Assembly: GCF_049445995.1 (NCBI RefSeq)
Contig: NZ_JBMSDZ010000001.1
Location: 62,001 to 126,000 of the forward strand
DNA: 64,000 nucleotides
From: Dyella_A sp049445995
Lineage (GTDB): Bacteria; Pseudomonadota; Gammaproteobacteria; Xanthomonadales; Rhodanobacteraceae
Direction of reading: 5' to 3'
The notes beneath the pieces were generated by a model, which worked only from the letters and a program-made list of their open reading frames with translations, did no database searches and was not told where the DNA came from. A program made the position numbers and the translations under genes. Below, in pieces: positions 42,415-51,232 of this stretch. The first letter of the stretch is position 1. Every line of letters starts with the position of its first letter.

Positions 42415-43665
42415 ATGATGAAGCCACGCACTCTCACCCTCGGCCTGCTGGCCATCCTCGCCGCCGCCAACGTCGCCGCCACCAGCCACAACCTGCTGCC
42501 GGCGGGCAGCGACGACATGGTGCCCGGCCACCTGCAGGCGCTGCCGCCGGCCCGTGCCCTGATCACCCGCGATGCACCGCGTCCGCGTGCCGAACGCCTT
42601 CCGGTCAGCGTGAGCTGGGCCCTGCCCGGCGATGCGCCGATCGACCCCGTGCCGCAGCCGTTCGCCCGCGCCAGCCGCGAATACTGGATGGACGTCTCGG
42701 CCACCGAACTGCAGCGCGGCATCGCGCTGCCGTTGAGCGCGCCGGGCGCCATCATCCGACTCAGCCCGAGCGACACCCGCGGCGGTCGGCTCGCCGCCAG
42801 CGGCATCAATGTGCGCATCGGCGGACAGAGCTTCGCCGGCAACCGCGCCGCCAGCCAGGTCGGCGACGTCGGCGCACTGCGCGCCAACGGTATGGACGTG
42901 CCGGACGCCTCGCTGGTGATGCAGCTGCGGCCGGAACTCGGTGCCGGCGCCGCGACCCTCACCGCCGCCGGCGCCAGCGGTCGCTACGTCGTGCACGTGT
43001 TCGAACCGCGCAGCACGCTCACCGTAACCGCGCGGACCGACCGCGATGTCGCCCTGCTCGGCGAGCCGGTGCATGTGACGGTGGCAATGCATGACGGCGA
43101 TCGCACCCGCCCGCTGCAGGCAGTCGGCGGCTTCCTGCGCGCGCCCGACGGCCAGACCACCCTGCTCGACTACCGCACCGGCACCCACGGCGCCTTCGAC
43201 GCCACCGCCCTGCCACTGCACGCCAGCCGCACGCCTGGCCTGTGGGAACTGCACAGCTTCACCCTGAGCGACGACGGCCACGGCAACGCGGTACGCCGTG
43301 ATACCACCAGCGTGTTCGCGGTGGCCGTGCCGGACGCGCGACTGGACGGCACCGCCGACACCCGGCGAGGCAGGGATCGCGGCATCGACGTGACTCTCGG
43401 CCTCAACGCCGCCAGCGCCAGCCGCTACGCGGTTTCCGGCGTGCTCTATGGCCGCGATGCCAGCGGCCGGATGGTGCCCGGCGCATATGCGCAATCGGCG
43501 GCGTGGCTTGCGCCGGGCCGCAGTGCTCTGACGCTGCATTTCGACCGCGGCAGCGTGGCCGGCATCGGCGCCCCGTACGAACTGCGCGACCTGCGCCTGC
43601 AGGACCAGCCGGCGATCAGCCTGCTGGAACACCGCGCGCTGGCGCTGCGCTTCGATCGACCGTAA
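42415..43665 (+). CDS. secreted DUF4785 protein
   Basis: The 416-aa product has a signal peptide (TLTLGLLAILAAANVAA) and beta-sandwich-rich sequence matching DUF4785, a family of exported proteins in Xanthomonadales and Legionella: YWMDVSATELQRGIALPLSAPGAIIRLSPSD near residues 85-120 and Ig-like repeats TVTARTDRDVALLGEPVHVTVAMHDGD and DVTLGLNAASASRYAVSGVLYGRD. A start at 42409 would overlap the hydrolase stop (ATGA). It probably works with the upstream hydrolase as a binding or chaperone partner, by context only. Confidence 0.8.
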   Translation: MMKPRTLTLGLLAILAAANVAATSHNLLPAGSDDMVPGHLQALPPARALITRDAPRPRAERLPVSVSWALPGDAPIDPVPQPFARASREYWMDVSATELQRGIALPLSAPGAIIRLSPSDTRGGRLAASGINVRIGGQSFAGNRAASQVGDVGALRANGMDVPDASLVMQLRPELGAGAATLTAAGASGRYVVHVFEPRSTLTVTARTDRDVALLGEPVHVTVAMHDGDRTRPLQAVGGFLRAPDGQTTLLDYRTGTHGAFDATALPLHASRTPGLWELHSFTLSDDGHGNAVRRDTTSVFAVAVPDARLDGTADTRRGRDRGIDVTLGLNAASASRYAVSGVLYGRDASGRMVPGAYAQSAAWLAPGRSALTLHFDRGSVAGIGAPYELRDLRLQDQPAISLLEHRALALRFDRP

Positions 43666-43675
43666 GCGCGAGGCC

Positions 43676-43710
43676 GTCATCGCGGCGCAGCACTTCTGCG
43701 TCGCGATGAC
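43676..43710. terminator. hairpin between convergent DUF4785 and epmA genes
   Basis: GTCATCGCGGCGCAG pairs with CTGCGTCGCGATGAC around a 5-base loop with one mismatch. There is no T-run, so it may be a rho-dependent pause or REP-like hairpin rather than a classical terminator. Confidence 0.5.
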
Positions 43711-43729
43711 GGGAGGTATCCGGGGCTCG

Positions 43730-44695
43730 TCAGGCCTCGGCGAACGGGAACGCCAGCACGTCGGCGATGGCGTCGGTGTCGGCCAGGCACATCAGCAGGC
43801 GCTCGATGCCCAGCGCCACGCCGGCGCAATCGGGCATCGCGTCGAGCACGGCGAGCAGGTGCGCGTCGACGGGCACGTCGGGCAGACCACGGGCGCGGCG
43901 CCTGGCGTTGTCGCGGGTGAATCGCGCCGCCTGTTCGGCCGCATCGTTCAACTCGTGGTAACCGTTGGCCAACTCGTGGCGTCCCAGGTACAGCTCGAAG
44001 CGCTCGGCCAGCGGCGGGGCGCCGGGACGGATGCGCGCCAGCGCGCACTGGCTGGCCGGGTAATCGTGGATCACCGTGATGCGGTCGGGCGGAAACGCCG
44101 GCTGCAGCGTGTGCGTGATCAGCAGGTCGAGCCAGTCGTCGCGCTCCAGACCGGCCGGATCGATGCCGTACTCGCGCAGCGGCGCCTGCAGGGTTTCCAG
44201 CGGATCGTGCAGCGGGTCGATGCCGAGTTCGTCGAGGAACAGCTGCCGATAGCCGCTGATCACCAGTTCCGCACGCCGGTCGACCAGGGCCAGCGCCTGC
44301 TGCACCAGCTCGATGGTTTCCTCCATCAGCCGATGATGGTCCCAGCCGACGCGGTACCACTCCAGCATGGTGAACTCGGGATTGTGCCGACCGCCCGCCT
44401 CGCCGTTGCGAAACACGCGGCCCAGTTCGTAGCAGTCGCCAACACCCGCGGCGAGCAGGCGCTTGAGCGGAAACTCCGGCGAGGTGCGCATCCAGCGCTG
44501 CGGCGCGCCGGCATCGACATGGCCGGTGAAGCGGGTGACGAAGCTCTCGATGTTGGGGTCGGTGTTGCCGGCGGCGGAGAGGATGGGGGTTTCCACCTCA
44601 AGCACGTCGCGGGTGTCGAAGAACTGGCGGATGAGACGGTAGACGGCGGCTCGTAGATGGAGCGCGGCGTTGAGTTCATTGGCTGAGAAGATCAA
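43730..44695 (-). CDS. epmA: elongation factor P--(R)-beta-lysine ligase EpmA (PoxA/GenX)
   Basis: EpmA attaches (R)-beta-lysine to a conserved lysine of EF-P, easing translation of polyproline stretches. A TTG start at 44695 gives 321 aa, close to the E. coli protein (325), with GAGGGG 6 bases upstream inside a palindromic repeat. Class II synthetase motifs: LEVETPILSAAGNTDPNIESF, RTSPEFPLKRLL, GRVFRNGEAGGRHNPEFTMLEWYR (motif 2) and GVALGIERLLMCLAD (motif 3). No ATG serves as start. The frame stays open upstream through the repeat into a DUF559 domain, so a fused 467-aa protein is also possible. Confidence 0.88.
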   Translation of the reverse strand: MIFSANELNAALHLRAAVYRLIRQFFDTRDVLEVETPILSAAGNTDPNIESFVTRFTGHVDAGAPQRWMRTSPEFPLKRLLAAGVGDCYELGRVFRNGEAGGRHNPEFTMLEWYRVGWDHHRLMEETIELVQQALALVDRRAELVISGYRQLFLDELGIDPLHDPLETLQAPLREYGIDPAGLERDDWLDLLITHTLQPAFPPDRITVIHDYPASQCALARIRPGAPPLAERFELYLGRHELANGYHELNDAAEQAARFTRDNARRRARGLPDVPVDAHLLAVLDAMPDCAGVALGIERLLMCLADTDAIADVLAFPFAEA

Positions 44696-45133
44696 GGGCG
44701 CCCCCTCACCCCAACCCTCTCCCCCGGCGGCGCCGGGGGAGAGGGAGTTCGAGCTGGCGAGCTTTTGGCTCCCTCTCCCCCGGCGGCGCCGGGGGAGAGG
44801 GCCGGGGTGAGGGGGCTGCCCTTGCTTGAGCACCCGCACGATCTCCTCCAGCACATCGTCCGTGCGCAGCAACACTTCGTCATTCCAGAACCGCAGCACG
44901 CGAAAGCCTGCCTGCTCCAGATCAGCGGTGCGCTTCGCATCGGAAGGTTCGTCGTGCTGGCCGCCGTCCAGTTCCACGATCAGCGCGTGTTCGACGCAGC
45001 AGAAGTCCGCGTAGTAACCGGCGACAGGATGCTGTCGGCGGAACTTCACGCCGAGCTGGGCGGCGCGCAGGCGTGACCAGAGCTTGCGCTCGGCATCGGT
45101 CTGGTGGCGGCGAAGTTCCTTGGCGCGTTCCAT
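44696..45133 (-). CDS. DUF559 (Vsr-like endonuclease) domain, continuous in frame with epmA
   Basis: From the ATG at 45133, residues 1-110 form a DUF559 domain: RRHQTDAERKLWSRLRAAQLGVKFRRQHPV, YYADFCCVEHALIVELDGGQH, RVLRFWNDEVLLRTDDVLEEI, with the acidic/Glu-Gln residues of the Vsr/restriction-endonuclease-like fold. No stop codon follows; the next 36 codons are the translated repeat (PHPGPLPRRRRGRGSQ-like) and then EpmA. The gene has either lost its own end when the repeat inserted or is expressed as a fusion. Palindromic repeats lie on both sides. Confidence 0.75.
44700..44816. repeat. composite palindromic repeat, left of the DUF559 domain
   Basis: Two copies of a 31-bp self-complementary unit (CCCTCTCCCC-core-GGGGAGAGGG) at 44715-44745 and 44771-44801, bounded by CCCCCTCACCCC and its inverse GGGGTGAGGGGG. 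The whole unit is itself an inverted repeat. It is translated in frame between DUF559 and EpmA. Confidence 0.9.
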
Positions 45134-45144
45134 GGATTAAAGAG

Positions 45145-45285
45145 CCCCCCTCTCCCCAACCCTCTCCCCCGGCTGCGCCAGGGGAGAGGGAGCTACGGCA
45201 TGCGAGCTTTCAGCTCCCTCTCCCCTGGCGCAGCCGGGGGAGAGAGCCAGCCCTCGACCCGATCGGAGGGTTGGGGTGAGGGGGT
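45145..45285. repeat. composite palindromic repeat, right of the DUF559 domain
   Basis: The same repeat family as at 44700-44816: units at 45160-45190 and about 45216-45246, outer elements CCCCTCTCCCCAACC and GGTTGGGGTGAGGGGG. It fills the gap between the ligA end and the DUF559 start codon. Confidence 0.9.
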
Positions 45286-45302
45286 GCTTTTCGCTCACGA
45301 CA

Positions 45303-47702
45303 TCACCCCTCATGCCGGGCCAGCAGCGCCAGCAGCCATGCCTCGTCCCACACCGGCACGCCCAGTTCCTGCGCCTTGTCCAGCTTGGAACCGGCCGCTT
45401 CGCCGGCGACCACGAAACTGGTCTTCTTCGACACGGAACCGGACACCTTGGCACCCAGTGCCTCCAGCCGATCCTTCGCCTCGTCGCGGCTGAGCGACTG
45501 CAGCGTGCCGGTGAGCACGATGGTCTGGCCTTCCAGCGGCGCAGCCTGCGCGGCGGCCTGCGCGGGCAGCGCGGCAAGCAGCGCAGCCATCATCTTCTCG
45601 GCATGTTCCAGTTCGGCGCGACGCGCATCGTCGGCCAGCATCGCCTCCAGGTTGATCGCCGCGGCCTGCGGTACGCCGGCGACGATCCAGTGCGCCGAAC
45701 CGGCCTGTTCCAGCGACTGCAGCGTCGCGTATCGGTCGGCCAGCAGCCTGGTGCTCTTCGGACCGAGCTTGGGCACGTTGGCCATGTCCAGCAGCACGCC
45801 GAGGTTGAGGCGCTCGCGCAGCTTCGGTGACGGATCGCTCTCGTCGGCGAAGTGCACGCCGGCGGCCAGCAGCGCATCGACCACTCGTTGGTTGCCCTGT
45901 TGCGCGAAGAACGCCGCGATGGACCCGGCCACCTCGGCGCCGATGTCCGGCAGCACGCGCAGCACCATTGCCGGCATGCTGCGCACGAATTCCAGCCGAC
46001 CCAGCCAGGCGGCCAGCGTCTTCGCCGTGCTTTCGCCGATGTGCATGATGCCCAGCGCGAACAGGAAGCGCGCCAGCGTGGTGGTGCGGCTGGCGTCGAT
46101 CGCCTCGACCAGGTTCTCGGCCCACTTGGTGGCCACCTTGCCCTGCTTGACGGTCTCCGGCACGGTGCCCCCGGCCTCCGCCGGGGCAGGCTTGCGCTCG
46201 TCGGCGCGGCGCTTCATCTCGATGAAATCGTCCACCGTCAGCGCGTAGAGATCGGCTGGCGTCTTGACCATGTCGAACTCGACCAGCGCGTCGACATAGC
46301 GCTCGCCCAGGCCGTCGATGTCCATCGCGCGCCGCGCGGCGAAATGGATCAACGCCTCCTTGCGCTGCGCGGCGCAGAACAGGCCACCGGAGCAGCGCCA
46401 GGCCGCGGCGCCCTCCTCGCGCACCAGCGCCGAGCCGCACACCGGGCAATGCGCCGGCATCTGCCAGGGATGGCTATGTGCCGGCCGCTGCTCCTCGACC
46501 ACGCGCACCACCTCGGGAATCACGTCGCCGGCGCGGCGCACGATCACCGTGTCGCCCACCCGCACGTCCAGCCGCGCCACCTGGTCGGCGTTGTGCAGCG
46601 TGGCGTTGGTCACCGTGACGCCGGCCACCTGTACCGGCGCCAGTCGCGCCACCGGCGTGGCGGCGCCGGTGCGACCGATCTGGATCTCGATCGCCTCCAC
46701 CCGGGTCATCTGCTCCTGCGCCGGGAACTTGTGCGCGATCGCCCAGCGCGGCGCGCGCGAGACGAAGCCCATCGCATGCTGGCCGTCGTAGTCGTCGAGC
46801 TTGTAGACCACGCCGTCGATGTCGTACGGCAGCGCGTCGCGCTTTTCGCCGATGGCGCGGTAGTACCCGATCAGGCCGTCGAAGCCTTTCGCGGTGGACA
46901 CCTCCGGCGACACCGGAAAGCCCCAGTCGCGCAGCTTCCTGAGCGTCTGCGAATGGGTGGGTGGCAACTCGCCGCCCTCCACCACGCCCACCGCATAGGC
47001 GAAGAAGCTCAGCCGGCGCTTCGCCGTGATCGCCGGGTCGAGCTGGCGCAGCGAACCGGCGGCGCCGTTGCGCGGATTGGCCAGGGTCTTCTCGCCGTGG
47101 CTGCGGGCGTGTTCGTTGAAGGCTTCGAAATCCTTGCGCAGCATCACCACCTCGCCGCGCACCTCCAGCACCTCGGGCCAATCCGTGCCGCGCAGGCGCA
47201 GCGGGATGGCGCGCACGGTGCGCAGGTTGGCGGTGACGTCCTCGCCGGTCTCGCCGTCGCCGCGGGTCGCGCCCTGCACGAACACGCCATGCTCGTAGCG
47301 CAGGCTGATCGCCAGGCCATCCAGCTTCGGCTCCACTGAAAATACCGGCTCGCGGCGGCCCAGCGTCTGCTCGATGCGCCGCTCGAACTCGGCCACCTCG
47401 CGGAAGCGTTCGCGGTCGGTCTCGCCCTCCTCGCTGAAAGCGTTGCCCAGCGACAGCATGGGAATGGCGTGGCGCACCTCGGCGAAGCCGCCGGTGGCGC
47501 GCGCGCCGACCTTGCGGGTGGGCGAATCGGGCGTGGCCAGCTCCGGATGCGCCACTTCCAGCGCTTCGAGCTCGCGCATCAGGCGGTCGTACTCGGCGTC
47601 GGGAATCATCGGCTCGTCCAGCACGTGGTACTGGTAGTTGGCCTGCTCGATCTGTTCGCGCAGGGCGGCAGCACGCGCGGTGGCCTCGGGGTGGCGGGTC
47701 AT
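45303..47702 (-). CDS. ligA: NAD-dependent DNA ligase
   Basis: LigA seals nicks during replication and repair using NAD+. The 799-aa product is somewhat longer than the common 670 aa, as in other Xanthomonadales. Order of domains: Ia (YHVLDEPMIPDAEYDRLMREL), adenylation with the lysine in VEPKLDGLAISLRYE, OB fold, Cys4 zinc finger (CPVCGSALVREEG...CSGGLFC), helix-hairpin-helix repeats, and BRCT (GQTIVLTGTLQSLSRDEAKDRLEALGAKVSGSVSKKT). An extra segment rich in Lys/Pro/Glu (MKRRADERKPAPAEAGG) sits in the HhH region. Confidence 0.97.
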   Translation of the reverse strand: MTRHPEATARAAALREQIEQANYQYHVLDEPMIPDAEYDRLMRELEALEVAHPELATPDSPTRKVGARATGGFAEVRHAIPMLSLGNAFSEEGETDRERFREVAEFERRIEQTLGRREPVFSVEPKLDGLAISLRYEHGVFVQGATRGDGETGEDVTANLRTVRAIPLRLRGTDWPEVLEVRGEVVMLRKDFEAFNEHARSHGEKTLANPRNGAAGSLRQLDPAITAKRRLSFFAYAVGVVEGGELPPTHSQTLRKLRDWGFPVSPEVSTAKGFDGLIGYYRAIGEKRDALPYDIDGVVYKLDDYDGQHAMGFVSRAPRWAIAHKFPAQEQMTRVEAIEIQIGRTGAATPVARLAPVQVAGVTVTNATLHNADQVARLDVRVGDTVIVRRAGDVIPEVVRVVEEQRPAHSHPWQMPAHCPVCGSALVREEGAAAWRCSGGLFCAAQRKEALIHFAARRAMDIDGLGERYVDALVEFDMVKTPADLYALTVDDFIEMKRRADERKPAPAEAGGTVPETVKQGKVATKWAENLVEAIDASRTTTLARFLFALGIMHIGESTAKTLAAWLGRLEFVRSMPAMVLRVLPDIGAEVAGSIAAFFAQQGNQRVVDALLAAGVHFADESDPSPKLRERLNLGVLLDMANVPKLGPKSTRLLADRYATLQSLEQAGSAHWIVAGVPQAAAINLEAMLADDARRAELEHAEKMMAALLAALPAQAAAQAAPLEGQTIVLTGTLQSLSRDEAKDRLEALGAKVSGSVSKKTSFVVAGEAAGSKLDKAQELGVPVWDEAWLLALLARHEG

Positions 47703-48058
47703 GCGGAAAAATTCATGCGGAAGTTCCTCGGACGCATCAGTCTAGCGAACTGTTCCGCGCTCCTGATCAGCCCCGATGCCCGGCCGCTCTTGGCCGAAGG
47801 CTGCACGGAGGCGAGTGCTTCGACCCCGCTGGCTGGCACCAACCAGGCCCGGCACGAACGGGGATGGCCCTGCGGACCTGCGCGCTGGGCCTGCCCCGGG
47901 CATGCTCCGGGGACGGACGCTCATCGGATCGGCTGCGCATCGGGTTGATCGGGTCCGCGCGCTCGACGTGCCCGGAGATCCGCGCGCATGAAGCCGTCCT
48001 GACTCTCCCGGACGGTGGCACAGATCGATACCTGCCCAAGCAAGTATCATCGCGGACG
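47703..48058. other. divergent intergenic region of ligA and the DHA2 exporter
   Basis: These 356 bp hold no believable gene: the frames crossing it are shadows without ribosome binding sites. A GTATCAT near 48044 could be a -10 element of the exporter. No operator palindrome was recognised. Confidence 0.4.
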
Positions 48059-49534
48059 ATGTCTCCCCCCTCTGCCCTGCCGGTCGTCGCCCCCGCGGCG
48101 GCTGACGATCCGGCCTCGTCGACGACGGCTTCCCCGCATACCACCCACCGCGGCCTGCTGTGGCTGGTGGCGGCGGCGTTCTTCATGCAGGCGCTGGACT
48201 CCACCATCGTCAACACCGCAGTGCCGGCGATGGCCACGGCCCTCGGCGTAACGCCGCTGGGCATGCGCAGCGCGCTCACCAGCTACGTGCTGACGCTGGC
48301 GATCCTGATCCCGGCCAGCCCGTGGCTGTGCGACCGCTTCGGTACGCGCCGCGTGTTCGCCGCGGCGATCACCATCTTCGGCATCGGCTCGTTGCTGTGC
48401 GGCATGGCGCAGACGCTGCCGGAGCTGGTGGTCGCTCGCGTGATCCAGGGCATCGGCGGCGCCTCGCTGATGCCGGTGGGACGCTACGTGCTGGTGCGCA
48501 CGATCGCCAAGCGCGATTACGTGCACGCGATGAGCACGGTGGCCACGTTCGGCCTGCTCGGCTCGGTGCTGGGGCCGCTGCTGGGCGGCGTGCTGGTGGA
48601 GTTCACCAGTTGGCGGCTGATCTTCCTGATCAACGTGCCGGTGGGCCTGGCCGGGCTGTGGATGAACCAGCGCGACATGCCGGAGTACCGGCTGGAGCAG
48701 GCGCGAGCGTTCGACACGACGGGCTTCCTGCTGTTCGCCGCCGCCTCGGCCCTGCTGCTCACCGCCTCGGAGCAGGCCGGCGCGCAGGTGCACCACTGGC
48801 CGCTGGTCGCCGGCTGCGGAGTGCTGGCGGTGCTGCTCGGCGCGCTCTATGTGTGGCACAGCCGGCGCACCGGGCATCCGGTGGCCGACCTCGCCCTGCT
48901 GCGCGTGCGCAGCCTGTCGGTAGCGCTGGTCGGCAACGTGTTCACGCGGCTCGGCATCGGCGGCATGTTCCTGCTGCTGGTGCTGTTCCTGCAGGTCGGC
49001 TGCGGCTGGTCGCCGACTCTGGCCGGCCTGATGATGGTGCCGCAGGCGCTGGGCTCGATCAGCTCCAAGTGGGTGGTGAACCGGCTGCTGCTGCGGCTGG
49101 GCTATCGCCGCCTGCTGCTGGCCAACACCACGGCGGTGGCGGTGATGCTGGCCGCGTTCTCGCTGGTGGATGGATCCACGCCGATCTGGCTGATTGCGCT
49201 GCTGGTCTACATCTACGGCGGCTTCACCGGCCTGCAGTACACCGGCATGAACACGCTCGCCTACACCGATCTGGACGTTCGCCACGCTTCAATGGCCTCG
49301 TCGATGGCCTCCACTACGCAGTACCTGTCGATCAGCTTCGGCATCGCCTTCGCCTCGCTGCTGATGGAAATCTTCGTCGGACGCGAGGTGCACGCCGCGC
49401 ACGCCTACGTGGCGGCCTTCCACATCACCGTGCTGGTGCTGGCGGCGGTCACCGCGCTGGCGGCGACGATCTTCCTGCGATTGCGGCCCGATCATCCCGG
49501 CGCTGCGCCGCGCGGCGCCGTGGTCGAAAATTAG
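48059..49534 (+). CDS. DHA2-family MFS exporter (EmrB/QacA type)
   Basis: The 491-aa product has fourteen predicted membrane helices. Features of 14-TMS drug:H+ antiporters: LDSTIVNTAVPAMATALG in TM1, LCDRFGTRRVFAAAI (motif A), RVIQGIGGASLMPVGRYVLVR (TM4), LGSVLGPLLGGVLVEFTSWRLIFLINVPVG (motif C to TM6). The first 30 residues are Pro/Ser/Thr-rich and cytoplasmic. No TetR/MarR regulator or membrane-fusion partner is next to it. Substrate unknown. Confidence 0.88.
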   Translation: MSPPSALPVVAPAAADDPASSTTASPHTTHRGLLWLVAAAFFMQALDSTIVNTAVPAMATALGVTPLGMRSALTSYVLTLAILIPASPWLCDRFGTRRVFAAAITIFGIGSLLCGMAQTLPELVVARVIQGIGGASLMPVGRYVLVRTIAKRDYVHAMSTVATFGLLGSVLGPLLGGVLVEFTSWRLIFLINVPVGLAGLWMNQRDMPEYRLEQARAFDTTGFLLFAAASALLLTASEQAGAQVHHWPLVAGCGVLAVLLGALYVWHSRRTGHPVADLALLRVRSLSVALVGNVFTRLGIGGMFLLLVLFLQVGCGWSPTLAGLMMVPQALGSISSKWVVNRLLLRLGYRRLLLANTTAVAVMLAAFSLVDGSTPIWLIALLVYIYGGFTGLQYTGMNTLAYTDLDVRHASMASSMASTTQYLSISFGIAFASLLMEIFVGREVHAAHAYVAAFHITVLVLAAVTALAATIFLRLRPDHPGAAPRGAVVEN

Positions 49535-49560
49535 TGTGGTGACACTGAACTATCGAAACA

Positions 49561-49646
49561 CGTAGGAGCGCACCCTGTGCGCGAATGCTCTTGGCTTTGA
49601 TGTCCATCAGGAGCAAGAGCATTCGCGCACAGGGTGCGCTCCTACG
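49561..49646. repeat. REP-like inverted repeat, copy 2
   Basis: 33-bp perfectly complementary arms (49561-49593 and 49614-49646) around a 20-base loop, sharing TAGGAGCGCACCCTGTGCGC with the copies at 39848-39927 and 61128-61150. A weaker outer inverted pair (GACACTGAA / TTCAGTGTC) flanks it. Confidence 0.92.
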
Positions 49647-49684
49647 GTTCCGGATGTTGTTGAATTTCAGTGTCGCAACAAGAA

Positions 49685-49733
49685 TGTGGTGTTGCACGCT
49701 TGGCGGCCCTTTCAGCGAGCGGGCAACACCACA
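49685..49733 (+). promoter_or_regulatory. hairpin in the nhaD upstream region
   Basis: TGTGGTGTTGC (49685-49695) and GCAACACCACA (49723-49733) are perfect complements with a 27-base loop that itself contains a CGCT/AGCG pair. It ends 51 bp before the nhaD start codon and would lie in its leader or promoter. Role unknown. Confidence 0.5.
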
Positions 49734-49784
49734 CTGGCGGCTGCTACCCTTCGCAGCTCGACTGGCTATTCCAAGGACCGCCGC

Positions 49785-51176
49785 ATGCGCTGGACCGTCG
49801 CTCCCGCCACCCTGCTCGTCAGCATGCCCGCGATGGCGGAGCCGTCCCGGGAAGCGAATTTCCACCTCACCACCCATCCGGTCGGCTGGATCGCGCTGGT
49901 GCTGTTCGTGCTCGCGTACCTGGCGGTGATCTTCGAGGAGCGCCTGCACATCGCCAAGTCCAAGCCGGTGATGCTGGCCGCGGCGCTGATCTGGGGGATG
50001 ATCGCGTGGGCCACCGGCGGGCCGGGCGGCGCAGTGTCGCCGGCGGCGGCCGCCTTCGAGAGCATGTTTCTCGAATACGCGGAGATCTTCTTCTTCCTCG
50101 TGGTGGCGATGACCTATGTCACCGCGATGGGCGAACGCAACGTGTTCGAGGCGCTGCGCGACGCGCTGATCCGGCGCGGCTTCGGCTACCGCTCGCTGTT
50201 CTGGATCACCGGGCTGATCGCGTTCTTCCTCTCGCCGGTGCTGGACAACCTCACCACGGCGCTGGTGATGTCCGCCGTGGTGCTGGCCGTGGCCGGCGGC
50301 AACCGGCGCTTCATCGCGCTGGCGATGATCAACCTGGTGGTGGCGGCCAACGCCGGCGGCGCCTGGAGCGCGTTCGGCGACATCACCACGCTGATGGTGT
50401 GGCAGGCCAGCAAGAGCGGTTTCTTCGATTTCTTCCGGCTGTTCGCGCCGTCGCTGGTGAACTGGCTGGTGCCGGCGATCCTGATGGCGTTCGCCCTGCC
50501 CAAGGGGCAACCCGAGTGCGGCGCAGGCGTCAGCCAGCTCAAGCATGGCGCCATCGGCATCTGCCTGACCTTTGCGCTGACCATCGCGATCACCGTGGTC
50601 GGCCGCCAGTGGCTGGGCATGCCGGCCGCCTATGGCATGCTCACCGGTCTGGCCTTCCTCAACCTGGTGGCCACGCGCATCGACCGCCGCCAGCGCCGCT
50701 ACGCACTGGCGCAGGGCGAGGAGCCGCAGAGCTATTCGATCTTCCGCATCATCGCCAACGCGGAGTGGGACACGCTGCTGTTTTTCTACGGCGTGTTCGC
50801 CTGCGTCGGCGGACTGGCCGCGCTGGGCTACCTGGAGCTGGCCTCGCAGCATCTCTACGGCAGCCTGGGCTTCACCCTGGCCAACGCGATCATGGGCGTG
50901 ACCTCGGCGGTGGTGGACAACATCCCGATCATGTTCGCGGTGCTCAAGATGAACCCGTCGATGGACGAGGCGCAGTGGCTGCTGATCACTCTCACCACGG
51001 GCGTCGGCGGCAGCCTGCTGTCGGTTGGTTCGGCCGCTGGCGTGGCGCTGATGGGCGCCTCGCGCGGGCAGTACACCTTCATGAGCCACCTGCGCTGGAG
51101 CTGGGCGATCGCGCTTGGCTACGTCGCCAGCATCGCGCTGCACCTGTGGCTGGCGACGCACGTGTTCCACGGCTGA
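49785..51176 (+). CDS. nhaD: NhaD-type Na+/H+ antiporter
   Basis: NhaD exchanges Na+ or Li+ for protons at the inner membrane under alkaline or salt stress. The 463-aa product has a short hydrophobic leader, then eleven to twelve helices. Family landmarks: FEERLHIAKSKPVMLAAALIWG, TYVTAMGERNVFEALRDALIRRGFGYRSLFWITG, FLSPVLDNLTTALVMSAVV, NAGGAWSAFGDITTLMVW, AEWDTLLFFYGVF and SAVVDNIPIMFAVL with the ion-binding aspartates. AAGGA lies 7 bases before the ATG. Confidence 0.95.
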   Translation: MRWTVAPATLLVSMPAMAEPSREANFHLTTHPVGWIALVLFVLAYLAVIFEERLHIAKSKPVMLAAALIWGMIAWATGGPGGAVSPAAAAFESMFLEYAEIFFFLVVAMTYVTAMGERNVFEALRDALIRRGFGYRSLFWITGLIAFFLSPVLDNLTTALVMSAVVLAVAGGNRRFIALAMINLVVAANAGGAWSAFGDITTLMVWQASKSGFFDFFRLFAPSLVNWLVPAILMAFALPKGQPECGAGVSQLKHGAIGICLTFALTIAITVVGRQWLGMPAAYGMLTGLAFLNLVATRIDRRQRRYALAQGEEPQSYSIFRIIANAEWDTLLFFYGVFACVGGLAALGYLELASQHLYGSLGFTLANAIMGVTSAVVDNIPIMFAVLKMNPSMDEAQWLLITLTTGVGGSLLSVGSAAGVALMGASRGQYTFMSHLRWSWAIALGYVASIALHLWLATHVFHG

Positions 51177-51232
51177 TGATCGGCACGCGTGCCGTGTAGC
51201 ATGGTCGGCCACTCCGAGGGAGCGACCGACGC

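Noticed and set aside
44700..45285. possible CRISPR array around the DUF559 gene
   Set aside because: The repeats are self-complementary pairs in inverted orientation with irregular spacing and a gene between them; there are no regular unique spacers and no cas genes.
47742..48279. minus-strand frames upstream of the DHA2 exporter as a regulator gene
   Set aside because: The translations show no HTH and are Arg/Ser/Ala-rich; they overlap the exporter start.
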